DNA from: Paraburkholderia aromaticivorans
Lineage (GTDB): Bacteria; Pseudomonadota; Gammaproteobacteria; Burkholderiales; Burkholderiaceae
DNA: 64,000 bases
Direction: 5' to 3'
Assembly (NCBI RefSeq): GCF_012689525.1
Contig: NZ_CP051516.1
Location: forward strand, 1,054,001-1,118,000
Shown here piece after piece: positions 8,866-18,445 of the stretch. The first letter of the stretch is position 1, and the number at the start of each line of letters is the position of its first letter. The notes under the pieces were generated by a model. The model did not search any database. It worked only from the letters and a program-made list of their open reading frames with translations, and was not told the DNA's origin. The position numbers were made by a program, and so were the translations under genes.

Positions 8866-10266
8866 ATGCCACATGTACTGATTGTCGATGACGATGCCGG
8901 TACCCGCGAGGCGCTTTCCGCCATCATCGGGGAAGACGGCCTGACCACCGCCACCGCGGGCGATTTGCGCGAAGCGCGCATTCAACTGGTCCGGCAGATG
9001 CCGGACGTCGTTTTTACGGACCTGAAGCTGCCGGACGGCAGCGGGGTCGACCTGTTCGAAGATCTGGATCCGCGCTCCGGCGTGGAAGTGATCGTGATTA
9101 CCGGCCACGCCACGGTGGAGTCGGCGGTCAACGCGCTGAAGATGGGCGCCACCGACTATCTGGTGAAGCCGATCAACATGCAGCGCGTGAAGGCGATCCT
9201 CTCGCGCCTGCCACGCGCCGGCGACCTGAAGGCGGAAATCGGCACGTTGCGCGGCGAGTTGCGCCGCATGGGCCGCTTCGGCCTGATGCTGGGCAATTCG
9301 CCGGCCATGCAGGAGGTCTACGACCAGATCGGCCGCGTCGCGCCGACGGCGGCCTCGGTCATGCTGGTGGGTGAGTCGGGCACCGGCAAGGAAGTCGCCG
9401 CGCAGACGTTGCACCAGCTCAGCTTGCGTCGCAAGCACGCGTTTCTCGCGGTGAACTGCGGTGCGATTTCGCCGAACCTGATCGAATCGGAAATGTTCGG
9501 CCACGAGCGCGGCTCGTTCACCGGCGCGGACCGTCAGCACAAGGGCTATTTCGAGCGCGCGAACGGCGGCACGCTGTTCCTCGACGAAATCACCGAGATG
9601 CCGATCGAGTTGCAGGTGAAGCTGTTGCGCGTGCTGGAAACCGGCATGTTCATGCGGGTCGGCACGACCAAGGAAATCGAAACCGATGTGCGTCTGATTG
9701 CGGCGACCAACCGCGATCCCGAGCAGGCCGTGCTGGAAGGCAAGCTGCGGCTCGACTTGTACCATCGGTTGAACGTGTTCCCGATCAGCCTGCCGCCGTT
9801 GCGCGAGCGGGGCAAGGACGTGGAGCTGCTGGCCCAGGCGTTCCTCGACGAACTCAACGATCGCCACAGCACCAAGAAGCATTTCCCCGCGGCCGTGAAG
9901 GACATGCTGATGTCTTATCCATGGCCGGGCAATGTGCGGGAACTGAAGAACTACGTGCAGCGCGCGCACATCATGTCGGGTACGGATTCGGACAGCACGG
10001 CAACGGTGCCGTTGCAGATCACGCTGTCGAAGCCCGCCGCCGGCACGGCGATCACGATTCCATTCGGCACGTCGCTCGCCGAGGCGGACCGTCAGTTGAT
10101 CCTGGCCACGCTCGAGCAGTGCGGCGGCGTGAAGACGCGGGCCGCCGAGATTCTCGGCATCAGCCTGAAAACGCTGTACAACCGCCTCGTCGAGTACGGC
10201 AACGACGCGCGTGACGACGGCGACGCCGCCGATGAATCGCGCGCACTGGGCGGCGCGGACGCTTAA
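8866..10266 (+). CDS. NtrC-family sigma-54 response regulator
   Basis: 466 residues in three parts. The receiver has an acidic pocket at D8-D10, phospho-acceptor D52 (FTDLKLPD), T79 and K101. The AAA+ domain has GESGTGKE at 169-176 and GSFTGA at 216-221. A C-terminal Fis HTH contains TRAAEILGISLKTLYNRL. No histidine kinase gene lies beside it, so the partner is elsewhere. Its AAA+ and HTH domains resemble the activator at 6480, suggesting overlapping targets among the sigma-54 promoters nearby. Confidence 0.93.
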   Translation: MPHVLIVDDDAGTREALSAIIGEDGLTTATAGDLREARIQLVRQMPDVVFTDLKLPDGSGVDLFEDLDPRSGVEVIVITGHATVESAVNALKMGATDYLVKPINMQRVKAILSRLPRAGDLKAEIGTLRGELRRMGRFGLMLGNSPAMQEVYDQIGRVAPTAASVMLVGESGTGKEVAAQTLHQLSLRRKHAFLAVNCGAISPNLIESEMFGHERGSFTGADRQHKGYFERANGGTLFLDEITEMPIELQVKLLRVLETGMFMRVGTTKEIETDVRLIAATNRDPEQAVLEGKLRLDLYHRLNVFPISLPPLRERGKDVELLAQAFLDELNDRHSTKKHFPAAVKDMLMSYPWPGNVRELKNYVQRAHIMSGTDSDSTATVPLQITLSKPAAGTAITIPFGTSLAEADRQLILATLEQCGGVKTRAAEILGISLKTLYNRLVEYGNDARDDGDAADESRALGGADA

Positions 10267-10321
10267 CGCCGCCCGCACCGCTGACACGACCGACGCCATC
10301 CAGCCGGGGGCGCATCTGTAA

Positions 10322-10337
10322 CGGCACAGGCCTTGCT
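10322..10337 (+). promoter_or_regulatory. Candidate sigma-54 promoter for the proline-rich gene
   Basis: CGGCACAGGCCTTGCT matches GGCAC-N5-TTGCT with exact spacing, 35 bases before ATG 10372 and directly downstream of the response-regulator gene. Confidence 0.55.
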
Positions 10338-10371
10338 GCGAGCCAATGGAACGCAAACGAGGATAAACAAC

Positions 10372-10641
10372 ATGCCGGACTACGCTGCCGCTCCCGCGCT
10401 TCCCCTGCCGATTTACGCTCACCGTCCCGAGCCGATCGAGCCGCCGTCACCGCCTCCGGTTGCGCCGCCGAGTCCCGGCGAGCCCGACACCGTTCCGATC
10501 CCGAGCCCCGACCCGAGCCCGCAACCCATCGAACCCATCGAACCGGTCGCTCCGCCGATTGGCGATCCGCCGCCGCAGCCCACGCAAACGCCGCAAGCCA
10601 GTCAGCGTCAGCCGTCGCAGCCGCTACGCATGCAACTCTGA
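10372..10641 (+). CDS. Small proline-rich protein, unknown function
   Basis: 89 residues beginning MPDYAAAP, with GAGG about nine bases upstream of ATG 10372. Proline makes up roughly a third of the protein, with repeated PEPIEP, PPSP and QPIEPIEP blocks. No signal peptide or membrane helix is seen, so it is probably extended and unstructured. The sigma-54 match upstream and its position after the activator suggest stress-linked expression. Confidence 0.55.
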   Translation: MPDYAAAPALPLPIYAHRPEPIEPPSPPPVAPPSPGEPDTVPIPSPDPSPQPIEPIEPVAPPIGDPPPQPTQTPQASQRQPSQPLRMQL

Positions 10642-10793
10642 CGCGTTCTGTGCGTTGCGCCACAGTCTGGCGCACGGAATTTATGTACTTGTTACAAAGC
10701 CGGCGCATCTTTTACCGGCAATTTACCGTCGTGACCCCTAGACTGTATGGATGCCGCAAACTTGGCGGCGGGCTTCCCTTGGAGGCGTGGATC

Positions 10794-11006
10794 ATGAGAC
10801 ATCCAGCACTGCGACGCTCAGCGCGCCATTCGAAGCGCGATTCCCGGCCGGGTGGCACCAAGGAAAGCCCGCCGGTATCGCCCGATCCGGCAGGGCAGAA
10901 CCGCGTCGCGCCCGATGCGCCGCCAGACGGCGAGCACAACCAGGGCGGCGTGCGTCAGGAAGGACTGGAATACCAGCGCGACCTCGGCTCGGAACAGGAT
11001 GCCTGA
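10794..11006 (+). CDS. Small hydrophilic protein, unknown function
   Basis: 70 residues, start ATG 10794 with GGAGG eight bases upstream. The N-terminus is Arg/His-rich (MRHPALRRSARHSKRD) and the rest is rich in Pro, Gly, Asp and Gln, likely disordered. No family recognised. It precedes otsA but is separated from it by its own promoter region. Confidence 0.5.
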   Translation: MRHPALRRSARHSKRDSRPGGTKESPPVSPDPAGQNRVAPDAPPDGEHNQGGVRQEGLEYQRDLGSEQDA

Positions 11007-11144
11007 GCCGATGTGATGGCCGGTAAGAGGCCTTCTGGTTTTGTCATACAAAGCAGAAAAAATTTCTTCGCGGTGAGATAGCGCCGCGTGTTTCTGCTCG
11101 TCTGTCACATTTACATACATTTTTATTTCCAACATCTCAAAAAA

Positions 11145-11160
11145 CGGCACGCGACTTGCG
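11145..11160 (+). promoter_or_regulatory. Candidate sigma-54 promoter for otsA
   Basis: CGGCACGCGACTTGCG contains GGCACG-N4-TTGC at correct spacing, 59 bases before the otsA start. An unusually AT-rich stretch lies just upstream, which could favour bending or activator binding. Confidence 0.6.
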
Positions 11161-11218
11161 TGCACCTTTTTGGCACATATCCGTATGCAACGAAACAACT
11201 GAACTAGGTGGAGCACCA

Positions 11219-12655
11219 ATGAGCAGACTGATCGTGGTATCGAATCGTGTCGCGCCGACTCAGGAAGGCCGTCCCGCGGCGGGTGGCCTCGCTATCGGCG
11301 TGCTGGACGCGCTGAAGGAAAGCGGTGGGGTCTGGTTCGGCTGGAGCGGGGAGACGGTGAGTGAGCCGAGCGCTCCGGTGATAGAAAAACAAGGCAATGT
11401 GACGTACGCGACGGTGGGCCTCACCAAGCGCGACTATGACCAGTATTACCGTGGTTTTTCCAATGCGACGCTCTGGCCGACGTTCCACTATCGCAACGAC
11501 CTGTCGCGCTATGACCGGCAGGAATATGCGGGCTATCAGCGCGTCAACGCGACGTTGGCGAAGCAACTCAAGGTGTTGCTCAAGCCCGACGACATCATCT
11601 GGGTTCACGACTATCATCTGTTGCCGTTCGCGCGCTGCCTGCGCGAACTCGGCGTGAAGAATCCGATCGGTTTCTTCCTGCATATTCCTTTTCCGGTACC
11701 GGAAGTGTTGCGTACGATTCCGCCGCACGAAGAACTGGTCAAGGCCATGTGCAGCTACGACGTGATCGGCTTCCAGACCGATGCGGATCGCCAGTCGTTC
11801 GTCGACTTTATCGAGCGCGGCCAGCACGGCACCTCGAGCGAGGACGGCATGGTGCACGCGTATAACCGCTTCCTGAAAGTGGGCGCGTATCCGATCGGGA
11901 TCTATCCGGACGCGATCGCCAAAGCCGCCGAGCAGTTCACCGACCGCAAGCCGGTGCGCAGCCTGCGCGACGGCATGCGCGGACGCAAGCTGATCATGAG
12001 CGTCGACCGCCTCGATTATTCGAAGGGTCTGGTGGAGCGCTTCCAGGCGTTCGAGCGGCTGCTGCTGAACGCACCGGGTTGGCACGGGCGCGTGTCGCTG
12101 GTGCAGATCGCGCCGCCGACGCGCGCGGACGTGTCGACCTACCAGCGGATTCGTCAGACGCTCGAGGGCGAAGCGGGCCGCATCAATGGCCGGTTCGCGC
12201 AACTCGACTGGACGCCGATCCAATACCTGAACCGCAAATACGAGCGCAATCTGCTGATGGCGCTATTCCGTCAATCGCAGGTCGGCTATGTGACGCCGCT
12301 GCGCGACGGCATGAATCTCGTCGCGAAGGAGTACGTGGCGTCGCAGGATCCGGCCGATCCGGGCGTGCTGGTGCTGTCGCAATTCGCCGGCGCCGCCGAG
12401 CAGCTGCCGGGCGCGCTGGTCGTCAATCCGTTCGATCTGTCGCAGATGGCCGAAGCGCTGGAACGCGCACTCTCAATGCCGCTCGCCGAGCGTCAGGCGC
12501 GCCATGCCGACATGATGGCGCCGATGCGCGAGAACAATCTGTCGGTCTGGCGCGATACCTTCCTTGCGGATCTGCGCAACGTCGCGACGGCATCTTCGGT
12601 GACGGCCAAAGCGGTAAAGCTCGCTGACGTGACCGCGTCGTCGTTGCCGGATTAA
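11219..12655 (+). CDS. otsA: Trehalose-6-phosphate synthase
   Basis: 478 residues, family GT20. It makes trehalose 6-phosphate from UDP-glucose and glucose 6-phosphate in the cytoplasm, usually for osmotic and desiccation protection. Diagnostic segments are RLIVVSNRVAP at the start, GGLA in the N-terminal loop, WVHDYHLLPFA, HIPFPVPE, VDRLDYSKGL and the nucleotide-binding PLRDGMNLVAKEY. The start at ATG 11219 has GGTGGAG upstream. No otsB phosphatase gene is adjacent. A sigma-54 promoter match lies upstream. Confidence 0.95.
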   Translation: MSRLIVVSNRVAPTQEGRPAAGGLAIGVLDALKESGGVWFGWSGETVSEPSAPVIEKQGNVTYATVGLTKRDYDQYYRGFSNATLWPTFHYRNDLSRYDRQEYAGYQRVNATLAKQLKVLLKPDDIIWVHDYHLLPFARCLRELGVKNPIGFFLHIPFPVPEVLRTIPPHEELVKAMCSYDVIGFQTDADRQSFVDFIERGQHGTSSEDGMVHAYNRFLKVGAYPIGIYPDAIAKAAEQFTDRKPVRSLRDGMRGRKLIMSVDRLDYSKGLVERFQAFERLLLNAPGWHGRVSLVQIAPPTRADVSTYQRIRQTLEGEAGRINGRFAQLDWTPIQYLNRKYERNLLMALFRQSQVGYVTPLRDGMNLVAKEYVASQDPADPGVLVLSQFAGAAEQLPGALVVNPFDLSQMAEALERALSMPLAERQARHADMMAPMRENNLSVWRDTFLADLRNVATASSVTAKAVKLADVTASSLPD

Positions 12656-12801
12656 CGGTCGCGCGGCTGGCAATGCAGCCGTGCGTGCTGGTCACGTCGT
12701 CTGATTGGCGGGTGTGAAAGTCGAAGAGAAGGGCGTGGCTCGCACGACGCGATCCACGCTCTTTTCGTATTCGTGTGGTTGAAAAAATCTCTTGCGAGAA
12801 C

Positions 12802-14259
12802 TCAGGCCGGTTGCACATTGGCCCGTTGCATGACGCGCATCGTGCTAATCAGCGCGGCGACCGCCGAGAAGCACGCGGCCACGTAGAGCGCGATGGTCGG
12901 TCCGTGTTGTGGCGCAATGCCGAAGATCAGCGCGACCAGCGCCGCGCCGAGCGTCTGGCCAGTCAGGCGCGCGGTGCCCAGCATGCCGCTCGCGCCGCCG
13001 CTGCGCTCGCGCGGCGCCGCGGACAGCATGGTGCGATTGTTCGGCGACTGGAAGATGCCGAAGCCGGCGCCGCACAAGGCCATGCGCCACGCGATCTGCG
13101 TGGCGTCCGGATGCGCGCCGAGCGTGGCGAGCAGCAACAGCCCGGCCGTCATCGCGGCAAGGCCGACGCCGCCCAGCCATCCCGACGACACCTTGTCCGA
13201 CAGCATGCCGGCAATCGGCGCCGCGATGATGATCACGGCGGGCCAAGGCGTCATGAGCAGCCCGGTCTCCACCTGCGACAACCCCAGCGTTTCCTGCAAC
13301 AGAAAGGGCAGCGACACGAAGGCGAGCATCTGCGCGCAGAACGAACAGACCGAGGTACCGATCGAGAGCGCGAAGATGGGAATCCTGAGCAAATCGATCG
13401 GCAGCAAGGGCGCGGGCTGCGTCAACTGACGGCGCACGAAGAAATAGCCGATCACCACCGCGCCGAGCGCTTCGAGCGCGACGTAGCCGAATCCCTCGCC
13501 GTGGCCGAGTCCGTCGACGGCGAAGATCAGCAGGCCGAAGACGAACGCGTTCATCACCGCGCTCGGATAGTCATAGGGCGATTCGTGGCCGGGGTTCATC
13601 GGCAGCGCCTTGAAGCCGCCGACGATAGCGGCGATGCCGATCGGCACGTTGATGGCGAACAGCCACGGCCACGAGGCGACGGCGAGCACGCCGGAAGCGA
13701 CGGTCGGTCCGACCGCCGACGACACCGCGACCACCATCGCGTTGATCGAGACGCCGCGTCCGAGCTGGGCGGGCGGATAGATCATGCGCACCAGCGCCGT
13801 ATTCACGCTCATGATGCCCGCCGCCCCGAAGCCTTGAATCACGCGAGCGAGCGCGAGAGTCGGCAGCGAAGTCGACAAGGCGCAACCGAACGACGCCACC
13901 GTGAACAGGATCAGGCCGGCCAGGTAGATGCGCCGGTAGCCGATGCGGTCGCCGAGCGAAGCGAGCGGCAACAGCGAGATGGTGATCGCCAGCTGATAGG
14001 CGTTGACGACCCAGATCGAGCCGGCCGCGCTGGCGTGCAGGTTGCGCGCGATAGTCGGCAGCGCCACGTTGGCAATCGCGCTGTCGAGCACCGCAAGCGT
14101 GAGGGAGAGCGCGATAACCAGCATCGCCCAGTAGCGCTGCGGAATCGGCAAGCCCTGTTCGGTGTCGTCCCGAAGCGATGTGTGGGGGGCGAGTGTGTCG
14201 GCCGCTTCGGCGGCGATGGTGCCGTCAGCGCCGTCCTTGCGCGGTGGTTGTGCGTGCAT
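12802..14259 (-). CDS. DHA2-family (EmrB/QacA) MFS drug:proton antiporter
   Basis: 485 residues with a hydrophobic pattern consistent with 14 transmembrane helices. The family hallmark D1 motif region is LDSAIANVALPTIA in helix 1, the A motif is LGDRIGYRRIYLAG, and the C motif region contains VSSAVGPTVASGVLA. The N-terminal ~40 residues are cytosolic and charged. It is convergent with otsA. Expected to export hydrophobic or cationic drugs; substrate not deducible. Confidence 0.88.
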   Translation of the reverse strand: MHAQPPRKDGADGTIAAEAADTLAPHTSLRDDTEQGLPIPQRYWAMLVIALSLTLAVLDSAIANVALPTIARNLHASAAGSIWVVNAYQLAITISLLPLASLGDRIGYRRIYLAGLILFTVASFGCALSTSLPTLALARVIQGFGAAGIMSVNTALVRMIYPPAQLGRGVSINAMVVAVSSAVGPTVASGVLAVASWPWLFAINVPIGIAAIVGGFKALPMNPGHESPYDYPSAVMNAFVFGLLIFAVDGLGHGEGFGYVALEALGAVVIGYFFVRRQLTQPAPLLPIDLLRIPIFALSIGTSVCSFCAQMLAFVSLPFLLQETLGLSQVETGLLMTPWPAVIIIAAPIAGMLSDKVSSGWLGGVGLAAMTAGLLLLATLGAHPDATQIAWRMALCGAGFGIFQSPNNRTMLSAAPRERSGGASGMLGTARLTGQTLGAALVALIFGIAPQHGPTIALYVAACFSAVAALISTMRVMQRANVQPA

Positions 14260-14367
14260 CGATTGTTCGAGTTGTAGTGGGGCGGTTCGCCGCTCGCGCG
14301 CGCCGCGTGCCGTCGTCGAAGAACTGGCCGGCGCAGCTTGCGCGCGCCGGCCAGCGCGTCTCCCGCG

Positions 14368-14871
14368 TTATTTGAGTTCGTACAAGCCGGTGTGAGTGGT
14401 CGAGTCGAGTTCGTTCAGATGCGTCATGAAGCGCGCCACCGCGTTGGTGGTGTCCGCGTTGATCGGCAGATGCGGCACCCGCAGCGCATGCAGGCGGAAG
14501 ATGTAGCGATGCGCCTTGTCGCCACGCGGCGGCGCGGCGCCGCCGAAGCCGACCGTGCCGTAGTCGTTGCGCACCTGCAGCGCGCCTTGCGGCAGCAGCG
14601 AGCCGTCCGCCTTGCCGGCGTTGCGCGGCAGCGAGCGGGCGTCACTCGGAATATTCACCACGACCCAGTGCCAGAAGCCGCTGCCGGTGGGCGCGTCGGG
14701 ATCGTGAACGGTGAGCGCGAAGCTTTGCGTGTCGGGCGGCGGCGCCTCCCACTGCAACGCGGGCGAGATGTTCTCGCCGTCCACGCCGAAGGCCTTGTCG
14801 TGATATTCGTGGGCTTTCGGCATGAAGCCGTTAGTGGGAAATTCGTCGGACCAGAGACGGAAATCTGCCAT
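14368..14871 (-). CDS. YbhB/YbcL family (PEBP-like) protein
   Basis: 167 residues, the usual length. It carries the phosphatidylethanolamine-binding fold signatures ISPALQWEAPPPDTQSFALTVHDPDAPTGSGFWHWVVVNIP and the later GAAPPRGDKAHRYIFRLHAL, split here by a loop. GGGAGG precedes ATG 14871. E. coli homologues are cytoplasmic or periplasmic proteins of unclear role; this copy has no signal peptide. Confidence 0.88.
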   Translation of the reverse strand: MADFRLWSDEFPTNGFMPKAHEYHDKAFGVDGENISPALQWEAPPPDTQSFALTVHDPDAPTGSGFWHWVVVNIPSDARSLPRNAGKADGSLLPQGALQVRNDYGTVGFGGAAPPRGDKAHRYIFRLHALRVPHLPINADTTNAVARFMTHLNELDSTTHTGLYELK

Positions 14872-15033
14872 GATGTGCCTCCCTTCTTGAGTGGTTCTGG
14901 GATGGTCGGGGCGTGCGGTTTTGCAACCGGTTTGCAGGGCAGGGCGCCGCGCGGAAGTACCCCGAGTTAGCCAGTCGAGTGTATCACCAGCGGCCTGAAG
15001 ATTCGTGCGAGCCGGGTAGGCTACAGCGCGCTT

Positions 15034-15480
15034 TCAGCCGCGTTCTTCGAAGCTCGGCGCGTCGCTCTTCAGCCACTCGACGAGCCGCTGCAAGACACCC
15101 TCGATATCGCGATTGGCCCCGCGCAAAGCGCATTCCCATACGACCGCGACGCGCCAGCCGCTGGCGAGCAGCGCTGCGCGAACTTTGTCGTCGTTGCTGC
15201 GATTGCGGCCGATCTTGTCGCGCCAGAACTCCGGCCGCGTTTGCGGCCATTTGAAAAGATGGCAGTCGTGGCCGTGCCAGAAACAGCCGTGCACCAACAC
15301 CACGGCGCGGTAGCGCGGCAAGACGATGTCCGGGCGTCCCGGCAGATCGCGCGCATCCAGCCGGAAGCGAAAGCCTTGGCCGTGCAGCAGGCTGCGGATC
15401 AGAATTTCTGGTTTGGTGTTGCGGCCGCGAATGCCGGACATCATCCGGCTGCGAGTCGCGCTATCGACGATATCGACCAT
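15034..15480 (-). CDS. vsr: Very-short-patch mismatch repair endonuclease
   Basis: 148 residues. The N-terminus contains RSRMMSGIRGRNTKPE, and the catalytic region includes LPGRPDIVLPRYRAVVLVHGCFWHGHDC, with the metal-binding Asp and the zinc-type Cys/His residues of Vsr. It nicks 5' of the T in T:G mismatches created by deamination of 5-methylcytosine. It lies 54 bases downstream of the Dcm-like methylase, the standard pairing. Confidence 0.93.
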   Translation of the reverse strand: MVDIVDSATRSRMMSGIRGRNTKPEILIRSLLHGQGFRFRLDARDLPGRPDIVLPRYRAVVLVHGCFWHGHDCHLFKWPQTRPEFWRDKIGRNRSNDDKVRAALLASGWRVAVVWECALRGANRDIEGVLQRLVEWLKSDAPSFEERG

Positions 15481-15534
15481 CTTTAACGCTTGGCCAATGC
15501 TTCGACGCGCCGGTCACCCGCACAAGCTGACCGC

Positions 15535-16815
15535 TCACGCGTAGAGCGAGAGCGTTTGCTTCGAACCATGGCGCGTCTCCTCGGCGAGCAGGGTTTGCAC
15601 ATGCGGCAGCATGATGCGCGCCACTTCGCGCATCACCGGCATCACGACGCTGTTGCCGAACTGCCGGTAGGCCTGCGTGTCGCTCACCGGGATTCGGAAG
15701 GTATCGGGAAAGCCCATCAGCCGCGCGCATTCACGCGGCGTGAGGCGGCGCGGGCGCAGTGACTCGCCCTGATAGACCAGGATCTCGGAGCCGTCTTTGT
15801 GATAACGCGCCGACAGCGTGCGCGTCACGCTGGTCGGATAAGCCATGCCGAAGCCGAAGCCGTTGCCCGCCGCGCGATGTTTCTCCGCGTAGTTCTGCAG
15901 GTAAGTCCAGAGATTCGGGGTGAGCGTGTACTTGGGTTGAACGCGTCGGCTGGCGTGGTCGAAGAAACGGTCGTTGTCCCACGGCAGCACCGGCTCGCTG
16001 CCATCCGTGCGATGCAGGATCGAGGCGAGCCGCGGGCCGTCTTCCGGCAGGCGCAGCTCGTCCCAGGAGAACGCAGTCTTGCCGCGAAAGCCGACGATGA
16101 TGATCCGCTCCCGATGCTGTGGCGTGAAATGCTGGCCGTCGATCACACGATAGTGCACTTCGTAGCCGAGTTCGTCGCGCAAGGTTTGCAGGATCACGTC
16201 GAAGGTGCGGCCCTTGTCGTGCGAGAGCAGGTTCTTCACGTTCTCCAACAGGAACGCGGCGGGGCGTTTAGCCGCGATGATCCGCGCGACATCGAAAAAG
16301 AGCGTCCCTTGGGTCGTGCATTCGAAACCGTGCGGTCGGCCCAGCGCGTTCTTCTTGCTCACGCCGGCGATCGAAAACGGCTGGCACGGGAAGCCGCCGA
16401 GCAGCACGTCGTGGCTCGGCACGTCTTCAGCCGGAAACGAAACGATGTCGCCGATCAGCGCATGCTCACCGCCACCGGGGTAATTCTCGCGATAGGTCTT
16501 GGTAGAAAAGTCGTTCCACTCGCTCGTAAAGACACAGTCGCCGCCATGCGCCTCGAAGCCCATGCGGATCCCGCCGATGCCGGCGAACAGATCGATGAAG
16601 CGGAACTGGGCGTCGCCGCCCACGCTGCCGCGGGTCCGCGCGCGGTTTTGCAGCAGATCGCGCAAGGCCGGTTCCAGCATCGCCGGGCACTGCGTTTCGC
16701 CTTTTTCCCAGCGACGTACCGTCTTGATGTCCTTGCCGACATGCGCGGCGATTTCGCGTTGAGTGAAGCGGGCGCGCGCTTGCTTGAGCAGTGCGAGCGG
16801 TGCGGCGAGGGTCAC
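15535..16815 (-). CDS. dcm: DNA cytosine-5 methyltransferase, Dcm-like
   Basis: 426 residues. A helix-turn-helix at about 18-37 ([19 protein letters not shown]) is followed by the methylase: motif I DLFAGIGG at 75-82, motif [10 protein letters not shown] with catalytic C144, the ENVKN motif VI, QHRERI motif VIII and GNSVVMPVM motif X. No restriction enzyme gene is adjacent, so it is a solitary methylase protected by Vsr. CCWGG specificity is likely from the pairing but not shown by sequence alone. Confidence 0.9.
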   Translation of the reverse strand: MTLAAPLALLKQARARFTQREIAAHVGKDIKTVRRWEKGETQCPAMLEPALRDLLQNRARTRGSVGGDAQFRFIDLFAGIGGIRMGFEAHGGDCVFTSEWNDFSTKTYRENYPGGGEHALIGDIVSFPAEDVPSHDVLLGGFPCQPFSIAGVSKKNALGRPHGFECTTQGTLFFDVARIIAAKRPAAFLLENVKNLLSHDKGRTFDVILQTLRDELGYEVHYRVIDGQHFTPQHRERIIIVGFRGKTAFSWDELRLPEDGPRLASILHRTDGSEPVLPWDNDRFFDHASRRVQPKYTLTPNLWTYLQNYAEKHRAAGNGFGFGMAYPTSVTRTLSARYHKDGSEILVYQGESLRPRRLTPRECARLMGFPDTFRIPVSDTQAYRQFGNSVVMPVMREVARIMLPHVQTLLAEETRHGSKQTLSLYA

Positions 16816-17011
16816 GGGTGTCCTTGCTGGGAATTTTTGCGGACATTATGACCTAAGGTCGTCCCATTTCCCTATTTTTTGCGTCGCTTGGGCAGAAAAT
16901 TTCGAGCTTCGGAACACCGGCACAGAGCAAGTCCACGGCTAAATGCGGGTGTCACAGTTGCGCGTGTACGCTTGTAGCGTGACGCGAATTCCCCGCGTTG
17001 CGACGTGTTGA

Positions 17012-17043
17012 GGCCGCGACATGGTTTTCGCGGCCTTTTTTTT
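17012..17043 (+). terminator. Orphan plus-strand intrinsic terminator
   Basis: GGCCGCGA, an 8-base loop, TCGCGGCC, then eight T. The T-run is only on the plus strand, yet no plus-strand gene ends here (the methylase runs the other way). It may end an unannotated small RNA from 16816-17011; no clear promoter for one was found. Confidence 0.7.
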
Positions 17044-17103
17044 AACGCGCGCAAATGAAATGTCGCCGGCCCGGAAAGGGCCGGGGTTCAGGCTCGCAGC
17101 GTG

Positions 17104-17430
17104 TCAGGCCGAGTGGCTGGCGTTGGCCGGATAGGGCGGTGGGAACAAGGCGGCGGAGGCCGGCGCCAATGCGTCCCAGGCCAGTTGAGGTTCGGCTTGG
17201 TATTGATCGAGCTGAAGCAGGAGGCTGTCGACCGCGCACAGTTGCGCGTGGGACAAGTTACCGGCGTCGAGCAATTGGTACAGACGCTTGCGCCAGTACG
17301 CGGCCGGCAGGATCGGGCCGCCCAGGTCGCCGTGTAAAGACGGCCGCATCACACGCGCAATGTGCGCAATGTCGCGATCAATCAATACGGCTTGGGATGA
17401 TCCCGAAAGCTTGATGGGTGTGCGGTCCAT
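17104..17430 (-). CDS. Hypothetical protein, 108 residues
   Basis: Start ATG 17430 with AAGGAG five bases upstream. The middle, PAAYWRKRLYQLLDAGNLSHAQLCAVDSLLLQLDQY, reads as two amphipathic helices. No signal peptide, membrane helix or catalytic motif. The family is not recognised. Codon use resembles the host genes around it. Confidence 0.6.
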   Translation of the reverse strand: MDRTPIKLSGSSQAVLIDRDIAHIARVMRPSLHGDLGGPILPAAYWRKRLYQLLDAGNLSHAQLCAVDSLLLQLDQYQAEPQLAWDALAPASAALFPPPYPANASHSA

Positions 17431-17535
17431 GGCTTCTCCTTGGCACCTTTACGGCAGGCCGTGGCGGGACTTTAGGCCTGTTTGAAAATATTTTTTCGCG
17501 GCGCGCGCTGGAGAAACCAGGCCGTGCGCAGGTAC

Positions 17536-17551
17536 GGGCACACCCGTTGCT
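17536..17551 (+). promoter_or_regulatory. Candidate sigma-54 promoter for csbD
   Basis: GGGCACACCCGTTGCT matches GGCAC-N5-TTGCT at exact spacing, 55 bases before ATG 17606. Confidence 0.6.
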
Positions 17552-17605
17552 GGGTACGGATACTGGCGTAATGTCGCGCCGGCATTCCAAATAGTGGAGC
17601 CGAAC

Positions 17606-17797
17606 ATGAACAAGGACCAGGTGAAGGGTGTGGCAGAGCAGGTCAAGGGCAAGGTCAACGAAGCGGTCGGCAAGGCCACGGACAATCCCGCCAAGGAAAT
17701 AAAGGGCGATCTGCAGCAAGGCGCGGGCAAGGTGCAGAAGGCCTATGGCGACGCTAAGGAAGACGCCAAGGACAACGCCAAGCGCAACGCGCCGTAA
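17606..17797 (+). CDS. CsbD family stress protein
   Basis: 63 residues, close to the family norm. The N-terminal MNKDQVKGVAEQVKGKVNEAVGKAT is the CsbD signature, followed by Lys/Asp/Ala-rich helical sequence. GTGGAG precedes ATG 17606. Homologues are induced by general stress but have no defined activity. It has its own sigma-54 promoter match and its own terminator. Confidence 0.9.
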   Translation: MNKDQVKGVAEQVKGKVNEAVGKATDNPAKEIKGDLQQGAGKVQKAYGDAKEDAKDNAKRNAP

Positions 17798-17820
17798 TTC
17801 GGCTTGCGATGTAGTTCGAC

Positions 17821-17850
17821 GGAAAAGGCGCTGCGGCGCCTTTTCCTTTT
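17821..17850 (+). terminator. Terminator after csbD
   Basis: An 11-bp perfect stem GGAAAAGGCGC/GCGCCTTTTCC with a TGCG loop, followed by TTTT, 24 bases past the csbD stop. Confidence 0.9.
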
Positions 17851-17991
17851 ACCGACGCTTTTGCGTCGTACATGGACTTTTTCGACCGATGGCGGATTTT
17901 GCCTGGGAGTAACCCGGGGTTGGCGTCGAGAGCATTCCGCACGCGCTGCGCCGCCTTTAGACTTGGCGCATCCAACACGGAGACGGCGCCC

Positions 17992-18213
17992 ATGACACCC
18001 GAAAAAATTCTTTCGATGTTCGAACGGCAATACCTCGAGGGCAAAACGCCCGTCGACCTGGAACAGACCTGCGCGAGCTTCGCCAGTTGGCTGGCGGCGG
18101 CTTGGGATCTGCTCGACGGCGAGCAGAAGACGCTGTTGCTGACCGTCGGCGCGTCTTTGTGGCGCGAAGGTTATAACTTGCGCGCCGGCACGGCGACCAA
18201 GGATTTGTGGTGA
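17992..18213 (+). CDS. Hypothetical protein, 73 residues
   Basis: Preferred start ATG 17992 (MTPEKILSMF) with GGAGA about nine bases upstream. An in-frame ATG at 17872 lies close to the preceding terminator and is less likely. The protein is helical, with LASWLAAAWDLLDGEQ-like composition, and lacks membrane or signal segments. No family recognised. Confidence 0.5.
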   Translation: MTPEKILSMFERQYLEGKTPVDLEQTCASFASWLAAAWDLLDGEQKTLLLTVGASLWREGYNLRAGTATKDLW

Positions 18214-18445
18214 GTGCGGGCTAACGTGCGCGTTTGCGTTTTGCGTTTGCGAGCCGCCGGTTACACGTCGACCGTAAAACCTTGCGTGTCGATATGAGCG
18301 CTGGGCCACGCCCGCACGCGTTGCGCCGAGTCGGTTTATATTTGGCGATCTTGCGTTGGGATTTTCGCCGCCGGTCGTCCCGCCGGCTGCCGAGGCCCGA
18401 TTCTCTTTTCAAGCCGCCACATTCGCACAAGGGTTACACCGCCAC

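Noticed and set aside
8809..10422. 537-codon minus-strand frame opposite the response regulator
   Set aside because: No motif, strongly biased composition; the plus-strand NtrC-type gene explains it.
12775..14277. 500-codon plus-strand reading frame
   Set aside because: Arg/Gln-rich shadow of the MFS exporter, which has clear motifs and helices.
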